Shown: piece by piece, positions 1 to 6,785 of the stretch
Numbering within the stretch: the stretch's first letter is position 1
Layout: each line of letters starts with the position of its first letter
Source of the DNA: CAYTYZ01 sp964442385
GTDB taxonomy: Bacteria; Patescibacteriota; Microgenomatia; UBA12405
Assembly: GCA_964442385.1 (NCBI GenBank)
Contig: CAYTYZ010000006.1
Location: 1-57,877 of the forward strand
Length of the DNA: 57,877 nt
Reading direction: 5' to 3'
Notes under the pieces: generated by a model
The model's input: the letters and a program-made list of their open reading frames with translations, nothing else
Database searches by the model: none
What the model was told of the DNA's origin: nothing
Position numbers and translations under genes: made by a program

Positions 1-1141
1 TTTGTACTACCGGATAACTCAAGTTAGTCACTAGAATATTTTTGGCCAAAAGGTCTTCGGCAATCTTTTTAGATTTTGCACTGTCTCCAATTAAAACTGG
101 TTGGATAGGATGAGTCGATTCAGCAGCAAAGCATAGCCCAGCCTCAAGCATCAACTTCTTGAAATATTTTGTATTTTCGGCTGATTTTTTAAGCAGTTTT
201 TTCCCAGCAGGGGAGTCGACAATCCTAACGGCAACCAAGGCCGCTCCAGCGGTTCCAGGGGTTATGGAATTAGAGTATATATAAGTGGCCGAAGATTCCC
301 TTAGGTAATTTATTATTCTCTTGCTTGCCACCACATAGCCGCCATCGGTCCCAAATCCCTTACCCAAAGTGCCAACCAGTACATCAGCCTTGACCCCACT
401 TAATTCCTCAACTCCTCGTCCAGTAGGACCGCAAGCTGCAATTCCATGGCAGTCATCTACCACCATCATAACTCCCAAGGGATACTGACTATCATATTCG
501 TCTATTATTTGGCGCATTTCCGCCAGGTGCTGATACTCGCCGAGCATACTAAATACTCCGTCCGTAACCACAAGGACTCGTGACACCTTGCCAATATTTG
601 CCACCAATACCTCTCTAAGACTTGCCATATTCATATGTTCAAAAACCGCTTTGTTCTGGTCAGGCAGGTTAGCCAGTCTTATTCCATCAATAATACTTCG
701 ATGGTTAAGCGAATCTGATACCACCAAAACATCTTTATTTACAAGTGAATCCTTACTTTGACCACTACTTAGGCAAAACATAGTAGCTAAATTAGCCGCA
801 AAAGCCGATGAAAAAACCATCGCAGCTTCTCTATTATGAAATTCAGCCAGTTTTTCTTCTAATTCCAAGTGCACCTGCATAGTTCCAGAGATAAACCTAA
901 CCGCCCCCGGTCCAGTTCCATATTTAAGAGTAGCCTTGTGTTCGGCACTCATAACCTTTTTGTTAAACCGCAGTCCTAAATAGTCATTAGAGTTAAATAT
1001 TATTACTTTTTTATTATCAATATTTGCCACTGTTGCACTTTCCAAAGACAGGATTATTTTTTCCTGACGTTTTGTTGTTGCTACTCCGTCAATCCGCTCA
1101 ACTTCCGAATCTAAAATTTTGAAAAAATTATTTTTTGACAT
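1..1141 (-). CDS. Glycine C-acetyltransferase / 8-amino-7-oxononanoate synthase family, 3' end cut by window
   Basis: PLP-dependent alpha-oxoamine synthase family, which condenses an acyl-CoA with an amino acid (KBL: acetyl-CoA + glycine; AONS: pimeloyl thioester + alanine). About 380 residues are visible from the ATG at 1141 and the frame runs off the left edge, so the C-terminus is missing. Family marks are the NDYLG segment near residue 52, the DDCHG motif (PLP-ring contact) and the LGKGFG segment, whose lysine should form the Schiff base. No biotin or threonine dehydrogenase gene is nearby to decide between the two activities. The next gene is divergent, 57 bp away. Family call is firm; substrate is open. 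Confidence 0.85.
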   Translation of the reverse strand, partial: MSKNNFFKILDSEVERIDGVATTKRQEKIILSLESATVANIDNKKVIIFNSNDYLGLRFNKKVMSAEHKATLKYGTGPGAVRFISGTMQVHLELEEKLAEFHNREAAMVFSSAFAANLATMFCLSSGQSKDSLVNKDVLVVSDSLNHRSIIDGIRLANLPDQNKAVFEHMNMASLREVLVANIGKVSRVLVVTDGVFSMLGEYQHLAEMRQIIDEYDSQYPLGVMMVVDDCHGIAACGPTGRGVEELSGVKADVLVGTLGKGFGTDGGYVVASKRIINYLRESSATYIYSNSITPGTAGAALVAVRIVDSPAGKKLLKKSAENTKYFKKLMLEAGLCFAAESTHPIQPVLIGDSAKSKKIAEDLLAKNILVTNLSYPVVQ

Positions 1142-1187
1142 AGCCTATTTTACTCCACTTTTAGATTATTTAACTTGTACCAAGTGT

Positions 1188-1199
1188 TACAATGGTTAA
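1188..1199 (+). promoter_or_regulatory. Extended -10 promoter, leaderless start
   Basis: TGtTACAAT at 1185-1193 is an extended -10 element. Transcription should start near 1200, at the ATG at 1199. This decides the start of the next gene and implies a leaderless mRNA. Confidence 0.5.
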
Positions 1200-1906
1200 T
1201 GATACCAATAAGTCAAAAGATAAAGGGTTTTGACAGGATAGCCCATGGCTATTTATTGGCCAAAAAGCATTTTACAGGTGAATTTCTAGGGCAGATATTC
1301 TTAACTGTATATGACCAAAAACTTAAAAAAAGTTCTACCGCATCTATATTTTTAACCAAAAATGAAATATTTTTATTTCTAGAAGATAGTCTTTCTGACC
1401 CAGTAGGCCTTTATCAGATGCAAAAAAGTGACTTATTTACAATATTTGACGAAAAGACTTCGGATCTAAAAGAAATACTCAATGCCACAGGTGGGGCTCA
1501 GATTTTAAAAGTTGAATCAAATTATCCAATTTCATATATTAATCTAAACAATAAATATTTACTTCTGCTTAGTATTGACAATGACATGAGTAGTAACGCG
1601 TCATTTTATCTTTATGAACAAATCTTAGTAGGCAAGGACTATCTTGAAAAAAACATAAAAACTCTAAAAGTAATCCAGGCTATCTTAAATTCCGAAAATA
1701 TCACTGATACTACTCAAATCCAAGGTATCTCACCTTTACTTTCAAAATTTAATACTTATTTCGTATTAGTTTCAGTACTAATTGTAGGTCCAGCTGTATT
1801 AATCTCCTTAACTATAATATTAGCTCAAAATCCAGGAGTTTCTTGGGTTCCATTCTTTTTGTTTACACTATATTGGATTATTAACATATTCAAATCTCCC
1901 AGATAA
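1199..1906 (+). CDS. Membrane-anchored protein of unknown function
   Basis: Not recognised. About 235 residues. The N-terminal ~170 residues look soluble, with alternating beta-type stretches (segments such as YLLLLSIDND). The C-terminus carries two closely spaced hydrophobic segments (about residues 185-207 and 213-230), a tail-anchored hairpin. The ATG at 1199 is chosen because an extended -10 ends 5 nt before it; an in-frame TTG at 1175 lies upstream of the promoter and is unlikely. It stands alone between a divergent aminotransferase and a convergent lipoprotein gene. The topology suggests a cytoplasmic domain tethered to the membrane, but no function can be assigned. Confidence 0.6.
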   Translation: MIPISQKIKGFDRIAHGYLLAKKHFTGEFLGQIFLTVYDQKLKKSSTASIFLTKNEIFLFLEDSLSDPVGLYQMQKSDLFTIFDEKTSDLKEILNATGGAQILKVESNYPISYINLNNKYLLLLSIDNDMSSNASFYLYEQILVGKDYLEKNIKTLKVIQAILNSENITDTTQIQGISPLLSKFNTYFVLVSVLIVGPAVLISLTIILAQNPGVSWVPFFLFTLYWIINIFKSPR

Positions 1907-1973
1907 TCAGACTTATCTTGCTAACATATCAAGCAAAGAAATTTATTAAAATTTAATCCTATTTCCTCACTTC

Positions 1974-3338
1974 TTACTCCACAAGATGAGTATCTTTTAA
2001 AAACTCAAACATCTTGTTATCCTCAGCCTTCGTGGTTGGGTTTAAGTATCCTAGCCAAGGTATAAAACCACCATTTACAAGTTTTGATATTTGTTTTTTG
2101 TCGGCAAAGCTAAGTTTTGGACCAGTCAAATCAAAGGCCAGCTCGCTTAATCTATTTGACAAGTCAATTAGATCTCCATCAGCAAAGTCATTCTTAAAAT
2201 CACCAGCTATTTTATTTATTCTTTCCCGGTTAAGTACTAATCTGCCAAACTCATGATCCCACAAAGCTTTTTTCTGACTGGGGGACAGATTGTATACTTC
2301 ACCTAGCATTTCAAAAGACAAGCCTTCAGCTTGAGCCTCGGCAATAGCCTCTTCTGTCTGCAGTGTCGCCAGTATATTTTTAGAATCGAAAAACTTTTGC
2401 AAAGTGGGTGTTGCTGATTCCAAGGTCTGCCCTTTGGCAAAATAGGCATATTTACCACTACCCTTATTTACTTGACGTACACTCTCCTGCAATATATGGG
2501 TAAATTCGTGATAACAAGTTTTTCTAATAGAAAAATTCCTCACTGCCTTTTCATAACTTTCAGGACTTGTCGCTTTCAGATGGTCTAGGACTCCACTACG
2601 CTTGTACATAATCGAACCAAAATAAATGTGAACAGCACTAATTACAAATTGTTTTTTGCCATTGTCCAGGTTTTTTACATAGGCTATGCTATTTTTTTTA
2701 GGATCATTACTATCATCATATTCAAAAGTAGACAGGTCCGTTGGAAATATCTCATCAAGTTTTTCGATATATCTACTGTTTACGCCACGAAAGTTTAAAT
2801 AGTCAGCATACTCCTTGCGGCAGCTAACCAAGGTATTGGCAATTTCTTTACTAACTTCAGTGCCCAAGTATATATTCTTTAATTCAGGTGGTACTGTTTG
2901 TAGTTCGTTATTATCTTTATCCGTATTAATTATGCTTAATAGTGTTTCTTCGTCTGGCTGACTTATTAGCTTGGCCTCAGCCACTTTTCCGCCTTTACCC
3001 AAGGCTGCGTAAAACATCGTCACTGTCTCTACATCCGGTGAATTGGCAATTTTTGCTCTATTGATAGAAGAGATATCGTTGTAAATCGAACCAACCGAAC
3101 TGGCTGTATAGTTAGATAGATCATCTAACCCAAAAGCGCTAATCAAAGTTGCATTGTTTAAATCAAATTCCAAATCCAAAGTACTATTTGCAGCATGTCC
3201 TAAATTTTGGATATTATTAGTTGTCGAGGGTACCAACGGTAACAAAGTTTTATTGCTATCAATTGAGTTTCCACAGGCACCTAATCCAAGGCTCAGTACC
3301 ACAACTAAAGCACCCTTCAAATTTTTATGCATATACAT
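1974..3338 (-). CDS. Putative lipoprotein zinc metallopeptidase (HExxH)
   Basis: Exported lipoprotein of about 454 residues. The N-terminus is a lipoprotein signal peptide with lipobox LGLGAC (Cys near residue 22), followed by a Ser/Thr/Asn-rich linker. A clear HExxH motif, HEFTH, sits near residue 277, the hallmark of zinc metallopeptidases. About 50 residues later EEAIAEAQAEG could supply a glutamate as third ligand, as in gluzincins. The start at 3338 follows a TAATAT/TATATA -10-like stretch by 8 nt; an ATG 21 nt upstream would give a longer, odd N-terminus. I do not recognise the exact peptidase family. Expected to act at the cell surface; substrate unknown. Confidence 0.6.
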   Translation of the reverse strand: MYMHKNLKGALVVVLSLGLGACGNSIDSNKTLLPLVPSTTNNIQNLGHAANSTLDLEFDLNNATLISAFGLDDLSNYTASSVGSIYNDISSINRAKIANSPDVETVTMFYAALGKGGKVAEAKLISQPDEETLLSIINTDKDNNELQTVPPELKNIYLGTEVSKEIANTLVSCRKEYADYLNFRGVNSRYIEKLDEIFPTDLSTFEYDDSNDPKKNSIAYVKNLDNGKKQFVISAVHIYFGSIMYKRSGVLDHLKATSPESYEKAVRNFSIRKTCYHEFTHILQESVRQVNKGSGKYAYFAKGQTLESATPTLQKFFDSKNILATLQTEEAIAEAQAEGLSFEMLGEVYNLSPSQKKALWDHEFGRLVLNRERINKIAGDFKNDFADGDLIDLSNRLSELAFDLTGPKLSFADKKQISKLVNGGFIPWLGYLNPTTKAEDNKMFEFLKDTHLVE

Positions 3339-3402
3339 CCTCATATATATTAACAGCAAATTAAGAGTACAATGGGGTGTTAGTCATATTTTTTTACCCC
3401 CT

Positions 3403-3747
3403 ATGTTAGTGCTCATACTTTTTTTAGTAGTCGGTTCGGCTCTGGTATATATTTCCAAGTTTAATTTTACGCCAGTGACAGTAAACCTCGGTTTTTATAC
3501 TGTAACCGACGTTCCATTATTTTACGTAATTATAGCCTCTTTTTTATTAGGTATCGTCCTTTCTTATCTTATTTCTTCGGCACATTCTATTTCCAACTTC
3601 TTTACTCTCCGTGGTAAAAATAAAGAAATAAAAGATAATAAAAATGAAATCTTAGAATTAACCAAAAAAGTCCACCAGTCGGAGCTTGAAAACGAAAAAC
3701 TTAGTCATAATCTAGAGGCTAAGCCACAAGACCCCAACGCTCTGTGA
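3403..3747 (+). CDS. LapA/DUF1049-like membrane protein
   Basis: Short two-helix membrane protein with a coiled-coil tail. The first helix starts right at the N-terminus, then a loop ending in FNFTPVTVNLG (the family's conserved N-x-x-P-V-x-V-N pattern), a second helix (about residues 45-67), and a charged C-terminal helix rich in K/E/N heptads (about 75-110). This is the layout of lipopolysaccharide assembly protein A domain (DUF1049) proteins, common also in bacteria without LPS. The open frame extends back to 3154, but that part overlaps the divergent lipoprotein. ATG 3403 is the first plausible start; a TACAAT box at 3369-3374 hints that a non-ATG start closer to it may be used. It overlaps the next gene by 4 nt (GTGA). 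Confidence 0.6.
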   Translation: MLVLILFLVVGSALVYISKFNFTPVTVNLGFYTVTDVPLFYVIIASFLLGIVLSYLISSAHSISNFFTLRGKNKEIKDNKNEILELTKKVHQSELENEKLSHNLEAKPQDPNAL

Positions 3748-4205
3748 AGACTATACTAGCCAAGATCTACAAGGCCTTGCATCTGACAAAGTCACTTCAA
3801 CTCTTGGCCATGCGTTTTCTTCAAGATCAATTTCTAGTAGGTGTAACTGGCATCATTTTTAATGACAAAAAAGAAATTTTACTATTCAAACACACCTACC
3901 GTACCCACTCATGGAGCCTTCCCGGTGGCTATTTAAAGTCGGGAGAACATCCCCGCGAGGCCTTGGAAAGAGAAATTAAAGAAGAATCAGGACTAGTTGT
4001 TAGTGTTGACGCCCCGCTTAAGACCCGTACCGATCGCGATTCTGCCAGGCTAGATCTTTGTTACACTGGTGTACTCATTGGTGGCGAATTTAAGGGAACC
4101 CATGAGGTTTCTGAATATGGATTTTATTCCATGGACAAGTTGCCCTTACTACGTAAAAACCAACTATTTCTAGTACATGAAGCACTTCAACTACTTGCTC
4201 CTTGA
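3744..4205 (+). CDS. NUDIX hydrolase
   Basis: NUDIX superfamily pyrophosphohydrolase, cleaving nucleoside diphosphates linked to another moiety. The Nudix box G-x5-E-x7-REUxEExGU is complete: GGYLKSGEHPREALERE continues as IKEESGL, around residues 60-82. About 30 residues precede the domain and look like a short amphipathic helix. GTG start, overlapping the stop of the LapA-like gene by 4 nt, so probably translationally coupled. The substrate cannot be inferred from the sequence. Nothing is missing from the catalytic motif. Confidence 0.85.
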   Translation: MKTILAKIYKALHLTKSLQLLAMRFLQDQFLVGVTGIIFNDKKEILLFKHTYRTHSWSLPGGYLKSGEHPREALEREIKEESGLVVSVDAPLKTRTDRDSARLDLCYTGVLIGGEFKGTHEVSEYGFYSMDKLPLLRKNQLFLVHEALQLLAP

Positions 4206-4238
4206 CATGCACTTGTAGTTGCTGTAATATATTAATAT
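4202..4238 (+). promoter_or_regulatory. Consensus sigma-70-type promoter, leaderless
   Basis: TTGACA at 4202-4207 and TAATAT at 4225-4230 are separated by exactly 17 nt. The predicted +1 (about 4237) is 2 nt before the ATG at 4239, so there is no room for a ribosome binding site. This is the best single example of the leaderless architecture seen across the window. The -35 overlaps the 3' end of the NUDIX gene. Confidence 0.75.
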
Positions 4239-4406
4239 ATGGCAGATAATTCAAAGCAAAGAATAACCTTGTTTTTAAATCCTTCTCTGGCCAAGCATGC
4301 TCGTGCCCAAGCAGTAATTGATGATGTAACCCTAACCGTCTTAGTTGAAAGAGCATTGCTCTCCTACCTACCAGCAGAAACAGTAATAAAAAAAATAACT
4401 ACTTAA
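4239..4406 (+). CDS. Small ribbon-helix-helix-like protein (55 aa)
   Basis: 55-residue protein MADNSKQRITLFLNPSLAKH..., ending VIKKITT. An RITLFLNPSLAKHARAQA strand-helix opening followed by a second helix (VTLTVLVERALLSYLP) fits the ribbon-helix-helix (CopG/Arc/ParD) fold, in which the short strand pairs in a dimer and contacts DNA. No toxin gene follows. The next genes encode small membrane proteins, so it may be a local transcriptional regulator. Expressed from its own consensus promoter as a leaderless mRNA. The RHH assignment rests on pattern only. Confidence 0.6.
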   Translation: MADNSKQRITLFLNPSLAKHARAQAVIDDVTLTVLVERALLSYLPAETVIKKITT

Positions 4407-4447
4407 ATATTGGCTTTATTTGTTTGATTAAGTGAAAAAGAAAATAT

Positions 4448-4657
4448 ATGGCTACTATAGTAAACAATCCACCAACCTCAGGTGATGGTGGAAGCGGGTT
4501 CTTGGTTGGTGTCGTCGTGCTGATCGGGTTTTTCTTAGTTTTAGTTTATTTTGGTCTTCCAGAGCTAAGGAGACTCAGCTCCAATCAGCAAAATAGTCCC
4601 TTGCCACAAATAGTTGTTCCAGACAAACTGGATGTGAATATCAACCAAACAAAATAA
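4448..4657 (+). CDS. Single-pass small membrane protein, unknown
   Basis: 69 residues: a short Gly/Ser/Asn-rich N-terminus, one strong transmembrane helix (about residues 18-38, GFLVGVVVLIGFFLVLVYFG), then a polar tail rich in Asn, Gln and Pro. No family recognised. First gene of a run of small membrane proteins in the same orientation (to 5728), with the GlsB/YeaQ-like gene 26 nt downstream. Probably part of an envelope or stress set. No Shine-Dalgarno is visible. Confidence 0.6.
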   Translation: MATIVNNPPTSGDGGSGFLVGVVVLIGFFLVLVYFGLPELRRLSSNQQNSPLPQIVVPDKLDVNINQTK

Positions 4658-4683
4658 TTTAATAATTTAGTTTTAAACAAAAT

Positions 4684-4932
4684 ATGGGTATTATACTATG
4701 GGTAATTTTTGGAGCACTGGCTGGCTGGATTGCTTCACTTGTCATGAAAACAGATTCTAACCAAGGAACTGGTATGGATATAGTTATGGGTATAGCCGGT
4801 TCAGTAATCGGTGGCTTTCTCATGAGTCTCATAGGCCAATCTGGGGTTACCGGTTTTAATATGTATAGCTTAATTGTGGCTGTAATTGGTGCCGTAGCGC
4901 TTATCTATTTAGCCCGCATAGTTCGAAAATAA
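4684..4932 (+). CDS. GlsB/YeaQ/YmgE family membrane protein
   Basis: 82 residues with three hydrophobic segments, matching the transglycosylase-associated/YeaQ family. Landmarks are the N-terminal GIILWVIFGALAGWIASLVMK, the central GMDIVMGIAGSVIGGFL and the C-terminal hydrophobic helix ending in basic residues. The family is stress-linked in many bacteria but has no defined biochemical activity. It lies in the small membrane-protein run, 2 nt before the next start. Confidence 0.85.
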   Translation: MGIILWVIFGALAGWIASLVMKTDSNQGTGMDIVMGIAGSVIGGFLMSLIGQSGVTGFNMYSLIVAVIGAVALIYLARIVRK

Positions 4933-4934
4933 AT

Positions 4935-5153
4935 ATGTCTAAAAATATCAAAAACAATACTGTCCTAAGTGTAAACCCTGTTATGGCCGCCGTTGCTGCC
5001 GTAGGTGTTGTAGGTGCCGGTGTGGCAGTTGCAGGCGCGATTGTTATGTCTGACGAGATAAACCAAGACAAGGTAAAAGAAGTTTTGGCCAATGCTCAAG
5101 ATAAAAAAGAACAGATTAAAGAAAACGTAATTAAAGGAGTAGAAAAAGTATGA
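4935..5153 (+). CDS. Small protein with Ala/Gly/Val membrane helix and charged tail
   Basis: 72 residues. Residues about 15-38 are an Ala/Val/Gly-rich hydrophobic helix (MAAVAAVGVVGAGVAVAGAI), followed by a highly charged K/E/Q helix to the end. This resembles YtxH-like or gas-vesicle-like small stress proteins in layout only; no family motif is certain. It overlaps the YggT gene by 4 nt (ATGA), so the two are likely translated together. Confidence 0.55.
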   Translation: MSKNIKNNTVLSVNPVMAAVAAVGVVGAGVAVAGAIVMSDEINQDKVKEVLANAQDKKEQIKENVIKGVEKV

Positions 5154-5551
5154 CAGAATTTGTTAAAGAAACAGTAACTACTCAAACTTCAGATCCAGAT
5201 ATTATCTTGACAACTCCGGTCCCAGAACAGGCTGATGCCACCAAGACCCAAAAAACCGAGTATGTGATTTACTATTTTTTAGGGGCCTTAGAAATCCTCT
5301 TAGCCTTTAGACTGGTTTTAAAGATTACTGGTGCCAGTTTGTCCAGTGGATTTGTCGGCCTTATTTATGGCTTAAGTGGAATTTTTGTACTACCCTTTGA
5401 AGGCATCTTTCGCAGAGGTGTTTCACAGGGTCTAGAAACTGCTTCAGTCCTCGAGCCCTCCACTATCGTGGCCATGATCGTTTACGCCATCCTTGCCTGG
5501 GGTGGAGTCAAGTTGGCTCTACTACTTTCTGGTAAACAACAACCTGCTTAA
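5150..5551 (+). CDS. YggT-family membrane protein
   Basis: 133 residues. A ~35-residue polar N-terminus rich in Thr precedes the YggT-like core: a helix around EILLAFRLVLKITGA, a re-entrant segment with FVLPFEGIFRRG, and a last helix (about residues 103-127). YggT proteins occur near cell-division and envelope genes and are linked to osmotic stress in some bacteria; their molecular role is unsettled. ATGA overlap with the preceding gene. Confidence 0.75.
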   Translation: MTEFVKETVTTQTSDPDIILTTPVPEQADATKTQKTEYVIYYFLGALEILLAFRLVLKITGASLSSGFVGLIYGLSGIFVLPFEGIFRRGVSQGLETASVLEPSTIVAMIVYAILAWGGVKLALLLSGKQQPA

Positions 5552-5584
5552 GTTTGCTAGTTAATTATTTTAATTTTTATAAAT

Positions 5585-5728
5585 ATGAATATCTCTCTCG
5601 GCAATCTTAGCCCTTTAGCCTCTATAGTTTTTGGGGTGCTAATTTTAATGTTTCCCAAGTTTCTAAATTATTTAATAGCAGGGTATCTAATAATCGTCGG
5701 ACTTTTAGGTCTCGGTATCCTAAGATAA
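5585..5728 (+). CDS. DUF3096-like small membrane protein (47 aa)
   Basis: 47 residues, MNISLGNLSPLAS... ending GLLGLGILR. The pattern 'SPLASIVFGVLILMFPKFLNY' (positions ~9-29) followed by LIAGYLIIVGLLGL matches DUF3096, a tiny two-helix membrane family with a conserved Pro-Lys-x-x-Asn turn. Last member of the 4.2-5.7 kb small membrane-protein run, 33 nt after the YggT gene. Confidence 0.7.
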   Translation: MNISLGNLSPLASIVFGVLILMFPKFLNYLIAGYLIIVGLLGLGILR

Positions 5729-5772
5729 ATATTTCTTAGTTTTACAATTATCAATGGAGATCCTAGATCTTG

Positions 5773-6279
5773 TTAATAAACACAACTATATTTTGCGTCA
5801 AAACAGTATTCCAAATCGATTAGGCTATATCTAGGATCTGGCCCACCCTTTCTTCGGTTGATTATAATAAACCCCAATTTCTTGTACATTTTTAAAGCTG
5901 GTTTAAAGAAAGGATGTTGGCTAGTTGTAACCATAGCCTTACTTAATGGCAACTCTTTAAGCCGTTTTATTACCTCCTCTATTTGTTTATGTCCCAAACC
6001 TCGATTTCTAAATTCTGGCAAAACGCAGTTCTGGCCAATTTCTCCACTTCTTGGGTCCCAGGATGCCAGTCCCACAATTTTGTTATTTTCCCAAGTAACG
6101 AACAAACATTTACCAATAGTTTCAGGATAGTCAAAAACCAGCTTGTCAAAGTTGTTCCACTTTAATTTTTCGTCTTTCTACACACCAGACGACTCTGTAC
6201 TTAGGTCTTTATAGCTTTCAGCAAGGATTTTACTAAGTTGTCCACGCGATAAGCTCAGAGCCGACAAGAACTTAATCAT
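5773..6279 (-). pseudogene. Decayed GNAT acetyltransferase (in-frame TAG plus frameshift)
   Basis: The intact C-terminal two thirds (from 6105 down) carry GNAT features: a strand with NNKIVGLASWD, then the acetyl-CoA loop FRNRGLGHKQI, then the last helix MYKKLGF. The missing N-terminus is still readable upstream. From an ATG at 6279, which shares ATGA with the stop of the upstream gene, 33 codons lead to a TAG at 6178-6180. The same frame continues with KWNNFDKLVFDYPETIGKC, and a shift near 6100 joins the intact part. One stop plus one frameshift means a pseudogene or a sequence error; the 110-residue remnant could still be made from the ATG at 6105 but would lack the first strands. Confidence 0.65.
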
Positions 6280-6587
6280 TTTATTTTCTTAATTTCCCTA
6301 AGCCCAATTATTGTCAAAATGATAATTAAGGCTTTTAACAGGTAGTGACCATCTAAATCCATAAAATATTTTGTCATTAAAGTTCTTTGCCCAACCAGCA
6401 AGTGGATCAAAATACTAATTGGCAATGTCCATATCAACCAAATCTTTCTTGAAATTTCCAGTTTTATTAAGTCAAATAATTTCGACAAAACAGGGGACAG
6501 TAGTCCCATACCAACAAAGGCTAGGGTCATATCAAAAATCGCATATTCACCCAACCTAAATTGCCGTAGACTTTCGATGGTTATCAT
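6276..6587 (-). CDS. Small polytopic membrane protein, unknown
   Basis: 103 residues with three hydrophobic segments (about 18-40, 50-66, 80-97) and a basic C-terminus. No family recognised. It overlaps the decayed GNAT gene by 4 nt, so the two were one translational unit. A TATAAT box at 6593-6598 on this strand ends 5 nt before the ATG, predicting a leaderless transcript. Divergent from the metK leader. Confidence 0.55.
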   Translation of the reverse strand: MITIESLRQFRLGEYAIFDMTLAFVGMGLLSPVLSKLFDLIKLEISRKIWLIWTLPISILIHLLVGQRTLMTKYFMDLDGHYLLKALIIILTIIGLREIKKIK

Positions 6588-6592
6588 ACTTT

Positions 6593-6598
6593 ATTATA
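6593..6598 (-). promoter_or_regulatory. -10 box, leaderless start
   Basis: TATAAT on the minus strand, 5 nt upstream of the ATG at 6587. No good -35 is seen at the usual distance. Confidence 0.5.
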
Positions 6599-6648
6599 CT
6601 TCTTTTTCCAGCTTGACTTACTGCTTTAGGTCTAATATGCTGTTTATA

Positions 6649-6760
6649 GCATTGTCCAGAGAATCTCCATTCCGCCTTGCGGAGTAGGGGTCGGCAACCG
6701 AGACTACAATAGTAGGTCCACGGTGCCAAGAACCTCGGCGTTAGTCGGGCTCAGACATGC
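6649..6760 (+). promoter_or_regulatory. Candidate SAM-clan (S-box-like) riboswitch upstream of metK
   Basis: The metK leader can fold like the SAM-I clan. A closing helix pairs GCAT(t)GTC at 6649-6656 with GACATGC at 6754-6760. CAGAG follows its 5' strand. GGCAACC lies at 6693-6699. A P3-like hairpin is CTAC-AATA-GTAG (6703-6714). The P4 entry GGTGCCAA..CC begins at 6722, followed by a hairpin with a GUUA loop. These match the SAM-I elements GCAACC, GGUGC-AA-CC and P1 in order. The P2 arm is unlike the SAM-I kink-turn arm. The ribosome binding site lies 15 nt after the closing helix, so control of translation is plausible. Confidence 0.55.
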
Positions 6761-6785
6761 CTCTTATAAATTAATGGAGGAAAAA

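Noticed and set aside
3154..3402. N-terminal extension of the LapA-like gene back to an ATG at 3154
   Set aside because: It lies entirely over the start of the divergent lipoprotein gene and reads as low-complexity Lys/Ser; homology begins near 3403.
5773..6279. TAG read through as a sense codon (alternative genetic code)
   Set aside because: Other genes in the window use TAG, TAA and TGA as normal stops, and a frameshift follows the TAG, so decay or sequence error is simpler.
6601..6785. tRNA gene in the metK leader
   Set aside because: No GTTC-type T-arm or acceptor stem; the pairing fits a SAM-clan fold ending at the ribosome binding site.
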